A stretch of 64,000 nucleotides of DNA from Acanthosepion lycidas (taxonomy: Eukaryota; Mollusca; Cephalopoda; Sepiida; Sepiidae): NCBI GenBank assembly GCA_963932145.1, contig OZ010595.1, forward strand, positions 74,481,590 to 74,545,589. The letters run 5' to 3'. The translations under genes were made by a program, and so were the position numbers. This document shows positions 21,926-32,639 of this stretch, piece after piece (position 1 is the first letter of the stretch; every line of letters starts with the position of its first letter). The notes under the pieces were generated by a model. The model did not search any database and was not told the DNA's origin. It was given only the letters and a program-made list of their open reading frames with translations.

Positions 21926-22335
21926 GGGCATGAGGGTGACCTTATCTATGCTTCAATGTCTGCAAAAGGTTTAACCTTGTTTGTTTTCAGTTTTCAATTT
22001 TTATATAACATAATAAATATTTGTTATCATGTCTGCATTTTCAGATGATTTCTTATCATTTATTTTGTAGTTTGTGTTGGTCTGGGAAGGGGATTATAGC
22101 TATTTTCTCCTCCAAACAGTGTTTACAGTTTTGGGATGCATTGTTGTAAGCTGATGCAGTTTTCCTTATTTTCCATTATATTTTTAGTGTGATTTGTTTT
22201 TAATCTCCCAGATGTGTTTAGAAAGCATTGTGCTGTTCACATAAAAGATGTTTTGTGTGCATAGCTTCTTTGTTTCCAGGCTCCTTAAGTTACTCTTATG
22301 CATATGTTTACATACACACACACACATATATATAT
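21926..22335. other. anonymous DNA with short (CA)n(TA)n
   Basis: A small CA/TA array lies at 22313-22335. Nothing else recognised. Confidence 0.5.
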
Positions 22336-22891
22336 AGGTGTAACAGCAAACTTGTCCAAATCGTGTAACAGCATGAGATAATTGTCCATCCCGCAAAATG
22401 TTTACTATCTAAAAAAACACTAAACTAATCAGATAAAATGTATAGCAATCTTGATACCATTCACCATAAGAATCATGAAAAAAAACCCTAAAGCTATTCA
22501 GCTAGAAAGAGAACAGGTTAAAATCATTGTGTCAGCCCCACTATGTCTTCCTACATGAGCAATTGTGAGAGGTAAAAGATCATTCAGGCCTTCAGTTATG
22601 GTACCAACATTTATTCCATCTTCAAAGTCTATTCAATAACCATCAACAGAACAGTTAGGGAACATTAGAGAGGAAAACTGGTTCAGGATACCAAAACAGC
22701 AAGAGGGATCACCATTTCAACTTAGAGCTAAATAAATACATTCTTATTGTTCAAGGTAGAGTCAAATAGTATTATAAAAACCTTAGCAAATTCCAGTGAT
22801 ATATCTTTAATCATTTCTAAGATACAGTGTTTCAACGCTTAATCTAACTATTTTGCTGTTACACAATTTGGACAATTTTGCTGTTACACCT
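22336..22891. mobile_element. MITE with 38-bp terminal inverted repeats
   Basis: The left end is AGGTGTAACAGCAAACTTG followed by TCCAAATCGTGTAACAGCA. The right end (22854-22891) is its reverse: TGCTGTTACACAATTTGGA then CAATTTTGCTGTTACACCT. Each terminal repeat contains TGTAACAGCA twice as a direct subrepeat. The 480-bp interior has no recognisable transposase. The target duplication is unclear because the left flank is (TA)n. I cannot assign a superfamily. Confidence 0.8.
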
Positions 22892-23571
22892 GGTATATGT
22901 GAAAACAATTTATATATTTTTATATATCAAGAACAGTTTCATGAAAATCTATGACAAAGTATAAAAAATATTTTGCATGATGTTTTTCATCCTTTAAAAC
23001 AGTATTTCTCAGCTAGTGTGTTCATTTGCACAAATGAGCCCTGAAAGTTAACCAAGTACACCCCAAGTTAGCAGTAGAGTAATTTATTAATTATTTTTAT
23101 ATTCAAAAAAATCTTTATTTTTTAAAAGCTAGAGATGCCAAGCACATGGTTTCCATGTCTAAGTCAAGTCTTTGTTATTTGATATTTTAAACTGAATGCC
23201 AAATCCTTTAATCTTTAAGAAGGAATGGATAATCCTTTCCCTTTTGCCTTCCTGAAGGTATTTAAATCTGTCATTATTGGCCTCTCTAAAAAAAAAAAAT
23301 AACAAAAGATTTTTCATAAATCCCTTTAAATGAAATCCTCTTTGGGGCTGCTAAACCAAAAATGGTAACCATTAAAGGTAATTTTCTTCTTTGCTGTCAA
23401 ATCAGGTCAAGCAGAGATTTCAACTGACTTCTTTATTATTTTCTTGTTTTGATTATTAAAATTTAAAGCTCAGGGTTTTCATTATTCTTGAAGTGCACAT
23501 CATTTGTGCTAGCAGTCAATGGCTGATGGTCAAGTGACACCTGTTGCAAATGTCATTTCTTACCAGGAAAT
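22892..23571. other. anonymous DNA with a short dispersed motif
   Basis: 22910-23005 (TTTTTATATATCAAGAACAG, AATCTATGAC, TTTTTCATCCTTTAAAAC) matches 26970-27055 imperfectly. Otherwise unrecognised. Confidence 0.5.
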
Positions 23572-24066
23572 CATCTTGGGTATGACAATAAACTACATCT
23601 GTGTCCAGGGTAAGATGATACACTACGTCTAACAGCAAAGCCTCTGATCAGGAGTGTGGAACCACCTCGTAATTGCTGGTGTTCCCAGGTCTTCCCTAAC
23701 CCAGGGTGGTAGAACCTGTTAGGGTCCCAGCTACGTGCTAATAGCTAACACTGAAACTGAGGTAAAAAAACATTATGAAAGTGTAAAAATAGGTTTTAAT
23801 ACCAGAAATACTTTGTAAAAAATAATTACCAGAAATAAATTTTTGAAGAAAATAAAACTATTACCAGCAATATATTTTTAAAAAAAATATTACCAGCAAT
23901 ACATTTTTTAAAATAATATTATCAGCTATACATTTTTTAGGAAATAATGCTTACTAGAAATAGATTTTTGACAAAATAAAATATTCCCAGGAAAAAAATA
24001 TTGTCAGCGTTAAATAACCCATTGAGGTTGATATGCCATAAAACAAAACAAGTCAAACCAAACCTT
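23572..24066 (+). repeat. SINE-like family B, longest copy
   Basis: Starts GGGTATGACAATAAACTACA, continues AAGATGATACACTACGTC, CCTCTGATCAGGAGTG, GTTAGGGTCCCAGCTACG and GCATTATGAAAG-like sequence. Six or so units of about 30 bases follow (ATTACCAGCAATACATTTTT). The tail is TTAAATAACCCATTGAGG, TTGATATGCCATAAAAC. Other copies: 21511, 57174, 60402. Confidence 0.8.
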
Positions 24067-24109
24067 ACCAGGAAAGGAATTAATTCTCTTAGACTTAACC
24101 CCTTTCATG

Positions 24110-25030
24110 CTGTTCATTGATGGCCACAATCTTAACAACATAAGGTACACAGATGACACAGTGCTGATAGCAGACACACTCAAAAGAAATTACAAAACCT
24201 CATACAGAAGGTAGTGAAGGAGAGCGGGAAGAAGGGACTAAGCATAAACTACAAGAAGACAATATGCATGGTAATCAATAAAAGGATGATCCCAAAATGC
24301 AATTTACGGGTTAGGGACACTAAAATCAAGCGGGTGCGTAAATTTAAATATCTGGGAATTGTTCTGACAGTTGATGGTAAGTGCGACACTGAGATCCGAA
24401 GATATATTGGGATGCCCAAAGACGCATTCCAAAAACTAGGCAGAGTATTACGAATCAGTAGGATTTCATTGGTAACAAAGAAAAGAGTACTTAACTGCTA
24501 CATAATATCTGTCCTCCTTTAAGGCAGTGAATATTGGACGGTCTCTTCAAAGATGAAGAAGAGACTCAAAGCAACAGAAGTATGGTTCTACAGAAGGACT
24601 CTAAGTATATCATGGACCAAGCGTGTGAGCAACAATTGAGTTTTGGAGAGGATGTAAACAAGGAGGAAGCTTATATTAGATTGGTGCAAAAATAATGTCG
24701 TTTTCTCACATAGTAATATATGTGAGAAAACGACATTATTTTTGCACCAACCTAATACTTAACATCAAAAAGAGGCTACTGAAATTTTTTGGATACATAA
24801 TGAGAAAGGCAGGCTTGGAGAATCTGATACTCACCGGGCAAGAGACAAGGGAAAGCAATGCATGACATACCTAGTTGGCTTAAACAAGTGGATGACAGAA
24901 CAGGGTCTGGGAGAAGTAGCAAAAAGACAAAATTTATTGAGAGCTACAAGGGATAGTAGGAAGTGGAGAGCCATGATCGCTTATGTACTGAAGGAACATA
25001 AAAGAAGAGGTGCAAACTGAAGTAAAAAAA
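24110..25030 (+). pseudogene. RTE-like LINE reverse-transcriptase C-terminal half
   Basis: Reads GHNLNNIRYTDDTVLIADT, the catalytic Y-x-D-D block of reverse transcriptase (YTDD here). Then KGLSINYKKTICMV, KFKYLGIVLTVDGKCDTEIR and RVLNCYIISVLL follow, and after stops LKFFGYIMRKAGLENLILT, RARGKQCMTYLV and WRAMIAYVLKEHKRRG. The order and spacing match the thumb and C-terminus of RTE-type LINEs. An 80-bp MITE is inserted at 24676-24755. The 102-codon frame 24214-24522 is the longest piece. Confidence 0.8.
24676..24755. mobile_element. palindromic mariner-type MITE (80 bp) inside the LINE
   Basis: The ends are TTAGATTGGTGCAAAAATAA and its reverse, flanked by TA on both sides. Removing it restores the LINE sequence across GCTTATA/CTTAACATC. 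The terminal TTAGGTTGGTGCAAAA is the same as that of mariner-derived MADE1 elements of mammals, which are also 80 bp. Confidence 0.9.
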
Positions 25031-25096
25031 AAGTTTGAAAAACACTGCATTAGGACTCTATTAATGTTTTTTCTTTAAATACATGTTTTGGTTCTA

Positions 25097-25197
25097 TTAG
25101 GTTGGTGCAAAAATAATGACGTAATAATGTCGTTTTTTGACGTTAAAATTACGTCAAAAAACGACATTATTACGTCATTATTTTTGCACCAACCTAA
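25097..25197. mobile_element. palindromic mariner-type MITE (101 bp)
   Basis: A near-perfect hairpin: TTAGGTTGGTGCAAAAATAA, TGACGTAATAATGTCG, short centre, then the reverse. TA flanks on both sides. A longer length class than the copy at 24676; the 47449 copy is of the same class. Confidence 0.92.
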
Positions 25198-25360
25198 TAA
25201 AGTGCAGCCAATTTCATTTGGTTTCTTTTCTTTTTGTTTATGTTTTTATCACTTTTGTTATTAAATATCCCACATTGCGATAAGATAATCTGGCAAGAAA
25301 CATGAAATGTTGTAAGAACCAGTATATAAATTTACTGTGTATGAACTTGTGATTAAAGCA

Positions 25361-25362
<2 letters not shown>

Positions 25363-25393
<31 letters not shown>
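25363..25393. repeat. (TA)n microsatellite
   Basis: Perfect TA repeat abutting the foldback below. Confidence 0.9.
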
Positions 25394-25400
<7 letters not shown>

Positions 25401-25769
25401 GTTGGATTGATATGAGTTTGTGACCCCGGGTTTCACGCTTTTGCGATCGTCAGACAAACTGATTAATTTTCACCCATATACATACATATGTCAAATCTCA
25501 AACTGTCCACATATGTTTATATCTGTATGAGTCCCAGCAGATGAGCAAGAGTGTATGTGTGCCTGCGTACCTCATCGGGTGTACAGACATGCATCTATGT
25601 TTGCGTTAGCACAATGATATCACGATGATGATTCCCCCCACTCCCATAACAACACCAATACACGCAATCTAAATAAACCCAAAATTTTTAAAAAATTAAT
25701 CAGTTTGTCTGACGATCGCAAAAGCGTGAAACCCAGGGTCACAAACTCACATCAATCCAACCAAATATG
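25394..25769. mobile_element. foldback with 80-bp arms and a 215-bp spacer
   Basis: The left arm (ATATTTGGTTGGATTGATAT, GTTTCACGCTTTTGCGAT, CGTCAGACAAACTGATTAAT) is repeated in reverse at 25690-25769 with very few changes. The spacer (ACATACATATG, GTATGTGTGCCTGCGTACC) is unlike the arms and has no ORF. The arms are much better conserved than most sequence here. Confidence 0.85.
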
Positions 25770-25832
25770 TTAGCTCTATCTCTGATATTGAGCGCTTTCT
25801 AATAAGTACTGCGCATATAATATATAAATAAT

Positions 25833-25859
<27 letters not shown>

Positions 25860-25864
<5 letters not shown>

Positions 25865-26050
25865 CACACACTTTTCACATATATATATATAATCGCTTTC
25901 TCTTTCAATTAAAGTATAATATTTTAAATTGAAATTATGGCCTGACTCATTATGGTGAGCATTTAATGCATTGTTTTCTAAAAGATAGCTTTTATATTCA
26001 AATAATCTTTTATTCTTGAGGTTTCTCCTATACATTCCCTGTGTCAATTA
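25860..26050 (-). pseudogene. GIY-YIG/Penelope-like C-terminal fragment
   Basis: The 71-codon minus frame includes FEYKSYLLENNALNAHHNES, GHNFNLKYYTLIERESDY. This resembles the segment after the first catalytic motif of GIY-YIG-type endonuclease domains in Penelope-like elements (H-K-x..., N-A-L-x-x-H...E-x-x-H-x-F/I). The Y-I-G strand itself is missing. Weak but suggestive. Confidence 0.35.
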
Positions 26051-26108
26051 TGTCAGGTAATAGAATAAATTCCATCTTCAAGTTTTAGCTGAGAATTTTC
26101 TTTTATAT

Positions 26109-26460
26109 TACCATAATTCTCCATGTAAATTACACCTTCATTCATTATACACACACCTAAAATTCTGCTGAAAGTGTGGGAAAATGCTTCTACTCCTGCA
26201 TAATACACACCCCTTGCTTGGTAATCAAACCCTATAAATTGTACCTCTCCAATTTCATTACAGCCAGGATTCCCTACTATTATTTAAAAAATGGTTTTAA
26301 ACCTAGAATAATATTATTCTAATTTAGTTTTATGATAATGCTTATTTTATTTTATGGCAATTTTGTAAAGATTTTTTATAGCTGTGCATAATATGCACCC
26401 CTGATTTTTCTTATTATTTTTTAGAAAAAAAATGCGTATTATACATGGGGAATTACGGTA
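26109..26460. mobile_element. MITE with terminal inverted repeats of about 25 bp
   Basis: The left end TACCATAATTCTCCATGTAA faces ATTATACATGGGG and AATTACGGTA at the right end. TA is the only evident target duplication. No transposase in the 350-bp element. Interior pieces near both ends (ATACACACAC, GCATAATATGCACCCC) are also roughly inverted. Confidence 0.75.
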
Positions 26461-26824
26461 ATTATTGTTTTAGAAGTATTAACAAATTCTGAATTAAACT
26501 TAGATAAATTATTTAGAATTGTAATTGTGATAGAATTGGTGTCTAGGACAATATATTTTGATTCATTGCTCTTGTCAGAATGTGCCAATTTTCTATTTTG
26601 AAATATTTTACAAGCTCTTTGTTTCATGTTGAATATATATGCCCTACAAGTAAGCCACCAATCTGCCACTATGTGACATGCCACTAGCATTTACTGCTGG
26701 TGTGTTTCTCTCAACAATGATACCACTGGTAGACCACTAGAGACCCACCAGGGGCCTGCTGGTAGCCTAGCGGCGGCTGCCACTAGAGGACCACTGGGGT
26801 TGCCATCAGCTTGCATGTAAGGTG

Positions 26825-26865
<41 letters not shown>

Positions 26866-26923
26866 CATTTTTTAATACTACTGTTTCCTGGTCCAATTCA
26901 ACTATGACTATTAACCTTTTATG

Positions 26924-26964
<41 letters not shown>

Positions 26965-27273
26965 AACGATATATTTTTATATATCAAAAACAATAGTAGA
27001 GAAAATGTATGACTAATTGGAAAATATTGTGTTGCATTTCGTCCTTCAGAACTTCATCGGACTAAATTAGTGATGTTGATATGACAACACATGCATGAAT
27101 GAGGGGTGCTGGGATTTTTTGCTTTTATAAATAAATCCTAAAAATAAAAAAAAAACCAGCATCCATTATTTGTGCATATGTGTAGTCATAGCAACATAAC
27201 AAATTTATTTCGATGAAGTCTTAAAGAACAAAAGATTTCACAAGTAAACTTTTTCCGCTTTGTCATACTTTTT

Positions 27274-27277
<4 letters not shown>
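26461..27277. other. anonymous DNA with TA and GA microsatellites
   Basis: (TA)n(GA)n at 26823-26865 and TA at 26927-26961. 26970-27055 is the second copy of the motif at 22910. No gene. Confidence 0.55.

Positions 27278-27331
<54 letters not shown>
27278..27331. repeat. (TA)n microsatellite
   Basis: Perfect TA repeat. Confidence 0.95.
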
Positions 27332-27335
<4 letters not shown>

Positions 27336-28585
27336 AGATAACGTGTAAAAGCTTTTATCAAATGACAACATTTTTCTGCAATGCATGTTAGATTTGGCGT
27401 GTTAAGGTTGAAATGAAAAACAAAATTGTAAGGAAAATGAGTTGGTATTTTTTAGCCATTTTATTTAACTTCATTGATATAAAGATTCCCAATCAGATTT
27501 CTGTTTTGATTTTATCACACTAGATGAAAATTCACCCTATTTGGCAGCATTTAAACTAGCTTCAGTGGAGGAATCTTGAGCAGGCCTACATCACAATGGA
27601 CAGGGAGGAGGAGATGCAATAGGCAACAATAAACTACAGAAGAACATAAAATTGATCGCTGCATTTAAGTATTGCATTAATGTTGTAACCTAGGGAAGGT
27701 TACTCAATAGAATAATCATATAAAGGTTGGTAATGAACAATAATACTTAGGACAAGAACAACACATATAAGATTTGCAAGCGGTGCATAGAAGTAGTAGT
27801 CAACTGCTAGAAGTGAGTCAAGTAAATCCACAATGAATCTCCAACTGTAGACCCACATACAGTATTTACTACTGTATTTATGTGAATGGGGACATACCCA
27901 TTATCATTTGTAGGTGTGCTACAACAATTAAAATTAAACTTACCTTTTAAAAGTTCAATAATAATTTTCTGCCACAAATTAATTTAAAGACAATTTGATG
28001 TTTGGAGCTGCTTTCTTTCAATTATTTTTATTTCATGGGTGACTTTTGCTGAATATTTTAATTGATTTTCAATTATTCCCAAATTTATATCCAAGTTATA
28101 AAAATTGTTATCATACAAAAAAATGTATCACAAAATATCATTACAAATCACTGAAAACAAACTTGGGAATGCAAAATTTCAGGATCATGGGTCCAAATCC
28201 AGCCAAGAATGTTTTTAATTTGCTCATGGAGTCACCCTGATTCCATAATGGTATTATATGTGGGTCTACAGCCTCTAGGAGTAAAGTTGAAAAAGTGTGA
28301 CACACTGGCATTCACATTTATTATATAGAAGAAGATGAGCTATTGAAAAATTTAGGGAGTTCTTTCTCCTTAACAGAAAAAGTGACACACTGACATTCAC
28401 ATTTATCATATAGATGGAATTGTAAGGTAAACTTGATATATTTGGTAAAGATATTAGAATAATCTCTATACTGGGAACAAATTGCCTGCATACAGATAGA
28501 AAATGAATTCAGTAAATACGCAAAAATAAAAAGAGGTGCAAAATAAAGATGTGTCTTCTTACCAAATTTATTCAACCATTACAGT
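27332..28585. other. anonymous DNA with one short direct repeat
   Basis: AGTGTGACACACTGGCATTC at about 28297 recurs at about 28380 (AGTGACACACTGACATTC), both followed by ACATTTAT and ATATAGA. No gene recognised. Confidence 0.5.
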
Positions 28586-28589
28586 GAGA

Positions 28590-29319
28590 AGATTCTGAAT
28601 TAATTAGAGTTCCTACCAGGATTCATTATTGCTGGCCATAATCTTAACAACATTATATGACACAGTGTTGATGGCAAACATAGAAAGGAAAATACAGGAA
28701 CACATACAGAAGATATTAAAGGAAAGTTAGAAGAAAGGACTAAACATCAATTGTAAGAAGACAGGATGTATGGTTGTCAGCAAAAACAAGAGCCCAACAT
28801 GAAAATTACAAATTGGAGATGCCAAAATCAAACAAGTACAAAAATCTAAATATTTAGGAAGTATTTTAGCAGAAGATAGAAAATGCGACAAGATAGCAAA
28901 CAGTGCCTTCCAAAAGCTAAGTAAAATATTAAAAACAGGAAAATCTTGTTAGAAACAAAAAAAAAGAGTACTTGACTATTATGTAATATCAGTTCTCCTA
29001 TATGACAGTGAATGCTGGATAATCTGCTCAGAGATGAGGAAGAGAATTGAAGCAACAGAAATGCGGTGCTACAGAAGGATGCTGAGAATAACGTAAACTG
29101 AATATAAGAGCAATGACAGTTTGATAGAAAATGAAAACAAAAAGGACACTTATACTTTGCATCAGGAAGTGATAGATGAAATTTCTAGGCCATATAATGA
29201 GGAAAGAAGGCTTAGAAATTATGAGATTCAGAGAATATATTGAAGTCAAGATGGTCAGAAGAATGCAGTGCATAACCTACCTAATGATATTGTGTAGATG
29301 GTTGGTAGAACAGGGATTA

Positions 29320-29320
<1 letters not shown>
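28590..29320 (+). pseudogene. RTE-like LINE fragment, heavily decayed
   Basis: Same family and orientation as 24110: AGHNLNNII-type start, then codons for KYLGSILAEDRKCDK, AFQKLSKILKTGK, LLYDSECWIICSEMRKRIEA, RRMLRIT and MKFLGHIMRKEGLEIMRF. Stops and frameshifts are frequent. The 3' end runs into a TA array. Confidence 0.75.

Positions 29321-29353
<33 letters not shown>
29321..29353. repeat. (TA)n microsatellite
   Basis: Perfect TA repeat at the 3' end of the LINE fragment. Confidence 0.9.
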
Positions 29354-29356
<3 letters not shown>

Positions 29357-29403
29357 GGCATGTGTTGTTGAAAACTGTGAAACTTTTCTGCTTGATGATA
29401 TTT

Positions 29404-29960
29404 TTACAATTTTTTTTCTTGCTTTCTCGCAAGTTTTTTAATGTTTGGGTCTAGGTTGTTAAAGTAGGACCCCAGTTGATGATTTTTTGCCAAGCACTTT
29501 TGATTGTCCTCAACTGTCATCAAGGCATTTGTTTTAGTTTGAAAATATACTATTGGTTGTTTTAGTTTTATAGATAATATTAGACAATATTGTTGGGTTA
29601 GTTCATTATTGGTAAGGAGGGAGGGTTGAAGTTTATTATTGGAGGATTTGTTCTTAAATATGTTTAATATGTTTCTGCCAGTATTAAATGCTATTTTATT
29701 CATTTTGATTAGTATTGCTTCCAGAATTTGTAGTCATTTTTTGAAGTTGTTTTTATAGAGAATTTTGGTGGTGTTAAGATTTTTCTTATGTCGGATGATT
29801 TGAATGGGTTACTGGTGTTGCTATGTACTGTTACAAAGTGAGTTTTTATGGTACTAGTGTTATTAAGGTGGTATGTGAGCCTGTGTGAGAGAGTTGTGGT
29901 TGTGTGTCCAATGTATGTGGTTGTGTGTCCACTATATATATGTGTGTGTATCTTTCTTCT
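29404..29960 (-). pseudogene. GIY-YIG-type endonuclease of a Penelope-like element
   Basis: Reading leftwards from about 29920: TYIGHTTTTLSHRLTYHLNN, TSTIKTHFVTVHS, then after a shift SDIRKILTTTKILYKNN and LQILEAILIKMNKIAF, ending NILNIF. The Y-I-G-x-T...L-x-x-R-L-x-x-H motif with a downstream Glu helix (LQILEA) is the form taken by GIY-YIG nuclease domains carried by Penelope-like retroelements. No reverse transcriptase accompanies it. The 99-codon frame 29404-29703 is the open part. Confidence 0.55.
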
Positions 29961-30045
29961 AACTTCAAAATTTATATTTTAGTGGTTATATGTGTTTGAG
30001 TAGAGGCCCTGTTTTTTAAACAATATAAATTACATCTATTGATCT

Positions 30046-30790
30046 GTGCATTTAATAATCTTTTCCAAAAAAAAGGCCTCAGAATATCTCCATGATCTTA
30101 TCTGTAAAGTTGAGCTATCCATTAGGTTAATGCTTACACAAAAGCTGTCTACAATGTGGCTAGCTAATCCCTGTTGCAGATCCATTGCTAAAGACACTGG
30201 GAAAATGATCAGCTCCTTATACTGCCCCAGAAAATACCTGGCTCCTCATGTCATACTCTGTCTTTTCAATAATCAGATCAGACCAGAAATAGAGTATTTC
30301 TGCTATGTCTGGGTTGAACCTGCTTTGTCAGAGTTCAGAAGCATTTACATGACCTTGTAACCAATTATTTCCCACTCTGCAACCCATTTCCCACAAATGC
30401 AAGCCTATCACTAGTTTTTTATTATTACTATGAAAAAATTTTTGGTAGGCTACATCCCTTAGATCCACCAGTTTAAACCCTTCCAACTATAACCTGGTAT
30501 GTCATTTACACATTCCCTTCATATTCTCCCACCCTTTCACTGTTGAAACAGTTAAATGTAGCTGTCTCTTCTACTCCAACAGCTTCTTATCTTGCACTTC
30601 TTGACAGTGGAACTTCCTTCCTCTTAATTGCTTCCCTGATAGCTATAATCTTCAAATATTCAAATTTAATGTCAATCAACATCTTCTGATGCCTTGATCT
30701 GGATCCCCATTCTTCTCTTTACCCTTTCCTCAAACATCTCTCTTTACTCTTGTTCTCACTCTCTGTAACCCCTTGCTAGCAGTAGAAGCT
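30046..30790 (+). pseudogene. LINE reverse-transcriptase C-terminus and 3' end
   Basis: Reads SLYCPRKYLAPHVILCLFNN, QIRPEIEYFCYVWVEPA, the thumb region. It continues near 30500 with SPTLSLLKQLNVAVSSTP-type codons, LIAIIFKYSNLMSINIF and the 3' untranslated end (CTCTGTAACCCCTTGC). Frameshifted in several places. Confidence 0.8.
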
Positions 30791-31047
30791 GCACCTTCAG
30801 AACAAACCTGGTGCTTGGTCTGAGCTGTGATGCTACATTCTGATTCCAAGCCGTTATCCAGTATGTTACACCACACATCCGATTCTATCATTAAAAACAT
30901 TAAATTTCTTACTAAATTAATACTGAAACAATGTGGGATATGTAAACATTGAGGAAAAGTAAATTAAAACAATAAAAATAGTTAAAATCTAGTTAAAGTA
31001 GAGATTTGAACCACATTATGTGAATCAGATTTTATGTTATTCATGTA
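30791..31047. other. anonymous spacer
   Basis: Nothing recognised. Confidence 0.5.
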
Positions 31048-31127
31048 TTAGGTTGGTGCAAAAATAATATCGTTTTTTGACGTTAAAAAATACATCAAAA
31101 AACGATATTATTTTTGCAACAACCTAA
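31048..31127. mobile_element. palindromic mariner-type MITE (80 bp)
   Basis: TTAGGTTGGTGCAAAAATAA ... TTATTTTTGCAACAACCTAA, flanked by TA. One base differs in the right terminal repeat. Confidence 0.92.
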
Positions 31128-31129
31128 TA

Positions 31130-31650
31130 GAAATTCTGGTGAAATAAGGCATTTTGATTCCGCCAGCTCATTGATGAATGATGTCAAAATAGAGGCTTTC
31201 CAAATTGTCTTTTATATACAGTAATTGGCCATGGTTCAATGTAATTAACAGAAATGCCCAACAAACAGAATTGACAAAGTTTGCAATAAACAATAACAAA
31301 AGAAAGAAAAAGAATAGGGCAAAAATAATACCAAGCAAAAAATATATGCAAGACAAAAGTAGGCAAAGCAACAGTAATAAGGCAAAAAGTTCACAAACTA
31401 AGAATGCTTTTAATAACGAAAAAAGGAATATGGATAAGTGATTGCAGCATTCTGACTTCAAAGACAAAGAACAAAAATATAGCAGATAAGATCTAAAAAT
31501 GGCCTATCTTATTGCCTTGGAATAAATCCCAGGATGCATCTGTATGATTTGTCTATAAATTTTGGGATGTGTTTGTTCTTATAGTCATTCCTACTTGGAT
31601 TAAAACCAACCAACAGACTATGTGGATGTTTTGTTGACTAATACAATCTT
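31130..31650. repeat. dispersed repeat D, copy 1
   Basis: CAATGTAATTAACAGAAATG, CAACAAACAGAATTGACAAA, AATAAACAATAACAAAAG, GCATTCTGACTTCAAAGAC and ATTTGTCTATAAAT recur in the same order at 47560-48430. There too a palindromic mariner MITE stands just upstream. No coding sense; the frames here are poly-Lys/Asn low complexity. Confidence 0.75.
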
Positions 31651-32180
31651 AACCTTTTCAAGTCTAGGACTGATCTTTATCGTCCCTATATATCCTCATA
31701 ATCTACATAACTTACATCAATAACTCAAACTTAGTCTGTAAACTTCTAACTTGACTGGTTCTTGGCCCTTTCATTGTGTAAACAATAGAGTAAAAAAAAC
31801 TGTCAGAAGTAATTTTCAGTGACAGGCTTTAGATTACAGATGCAAAAACAAACTAGTGTCATTATTCCTAATTAACTACTTTTTTAATTTTATCTTTCTT
31901 TTTTGTTAGTTTCTGTCAGAATTAACATTGTGAAACAATTTTAATTACAACAGAAATAATTACTCTTTTAATTAGTAATCCATTTAAAAATATACAACTC
32001 ATTTAAAAGGCAAGTTGATTTACTAGTGTGTGGAAGTCTGATGCAACACAATCTCCTGACTCCTCTTTACCCCAGATTGACCTTGTGTCATACTAAACTA
32101 AGATTTGTAAATTTGACCTATCATTCTGTGTGTAAGAACACTTTTGAATTTTCAAATACACATATGCAAATATTTTGCAA
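31651..32180. other. anonymous DNA
   Basis: No gene recognised. Confidence 0.5.
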
Positions 32181-32184
32181 CTGT

Positions 32185-32560
32185 ATACAACCTCCTTTCA
32201 AACAAACAATATGGCTTCTGTTTCATCAGGTCTACCACCAATATTAACAACCATCACTGAATTTGTCTGTCAAGCTCTAGATGAAAATGGGGAAGCCTAG
32301 ATTGTGGTTCTAGATAGTTCAAAGGTGTTCAACAGGGTTTGGAATGCTGGCTTTCTATACAAGTTCAAGGGCCATGGTATCATCAGGTGAATATTTGGCT
32401 TAATCCAATCATTCCTAACAAATAGTGTAATGAAGGTCATGTTGAATGGGCTCCTTTCCAGATCTTTTCATATGAACATGGATGTCCCCCAGATAAAATT
32501 CTATCCTGCGATCTATGCTGTTCCTGATATTTTTGTATAATGTTGGTAAATATATATGTT
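32185..32560 (+). pseudogene. LINE reverse-transcriptase core fragment
   Basis: Codons equivalent to Q-Y-G-F-R-x-x-R-S-T (32187), then IVVLDSSKVFNRVWNAGFLY, KFKGHGIIR, LIQSFLTNSVMKVMLNG and DVPQIKFYP. The aspartate of the first catalytic block (VLDxSKxF) is present. The Y-A-D-D block is absent because the copy stops earlier. Stops at several positions. Confidence 0.8.
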
Positions 32561-32639
32561 AAAATTTGATCAGTGTTATTTTCATCTTATTTAACAGATA
32601 TATTTACCAAATTTGCACAAAAATATCTTGAAATAGTAA

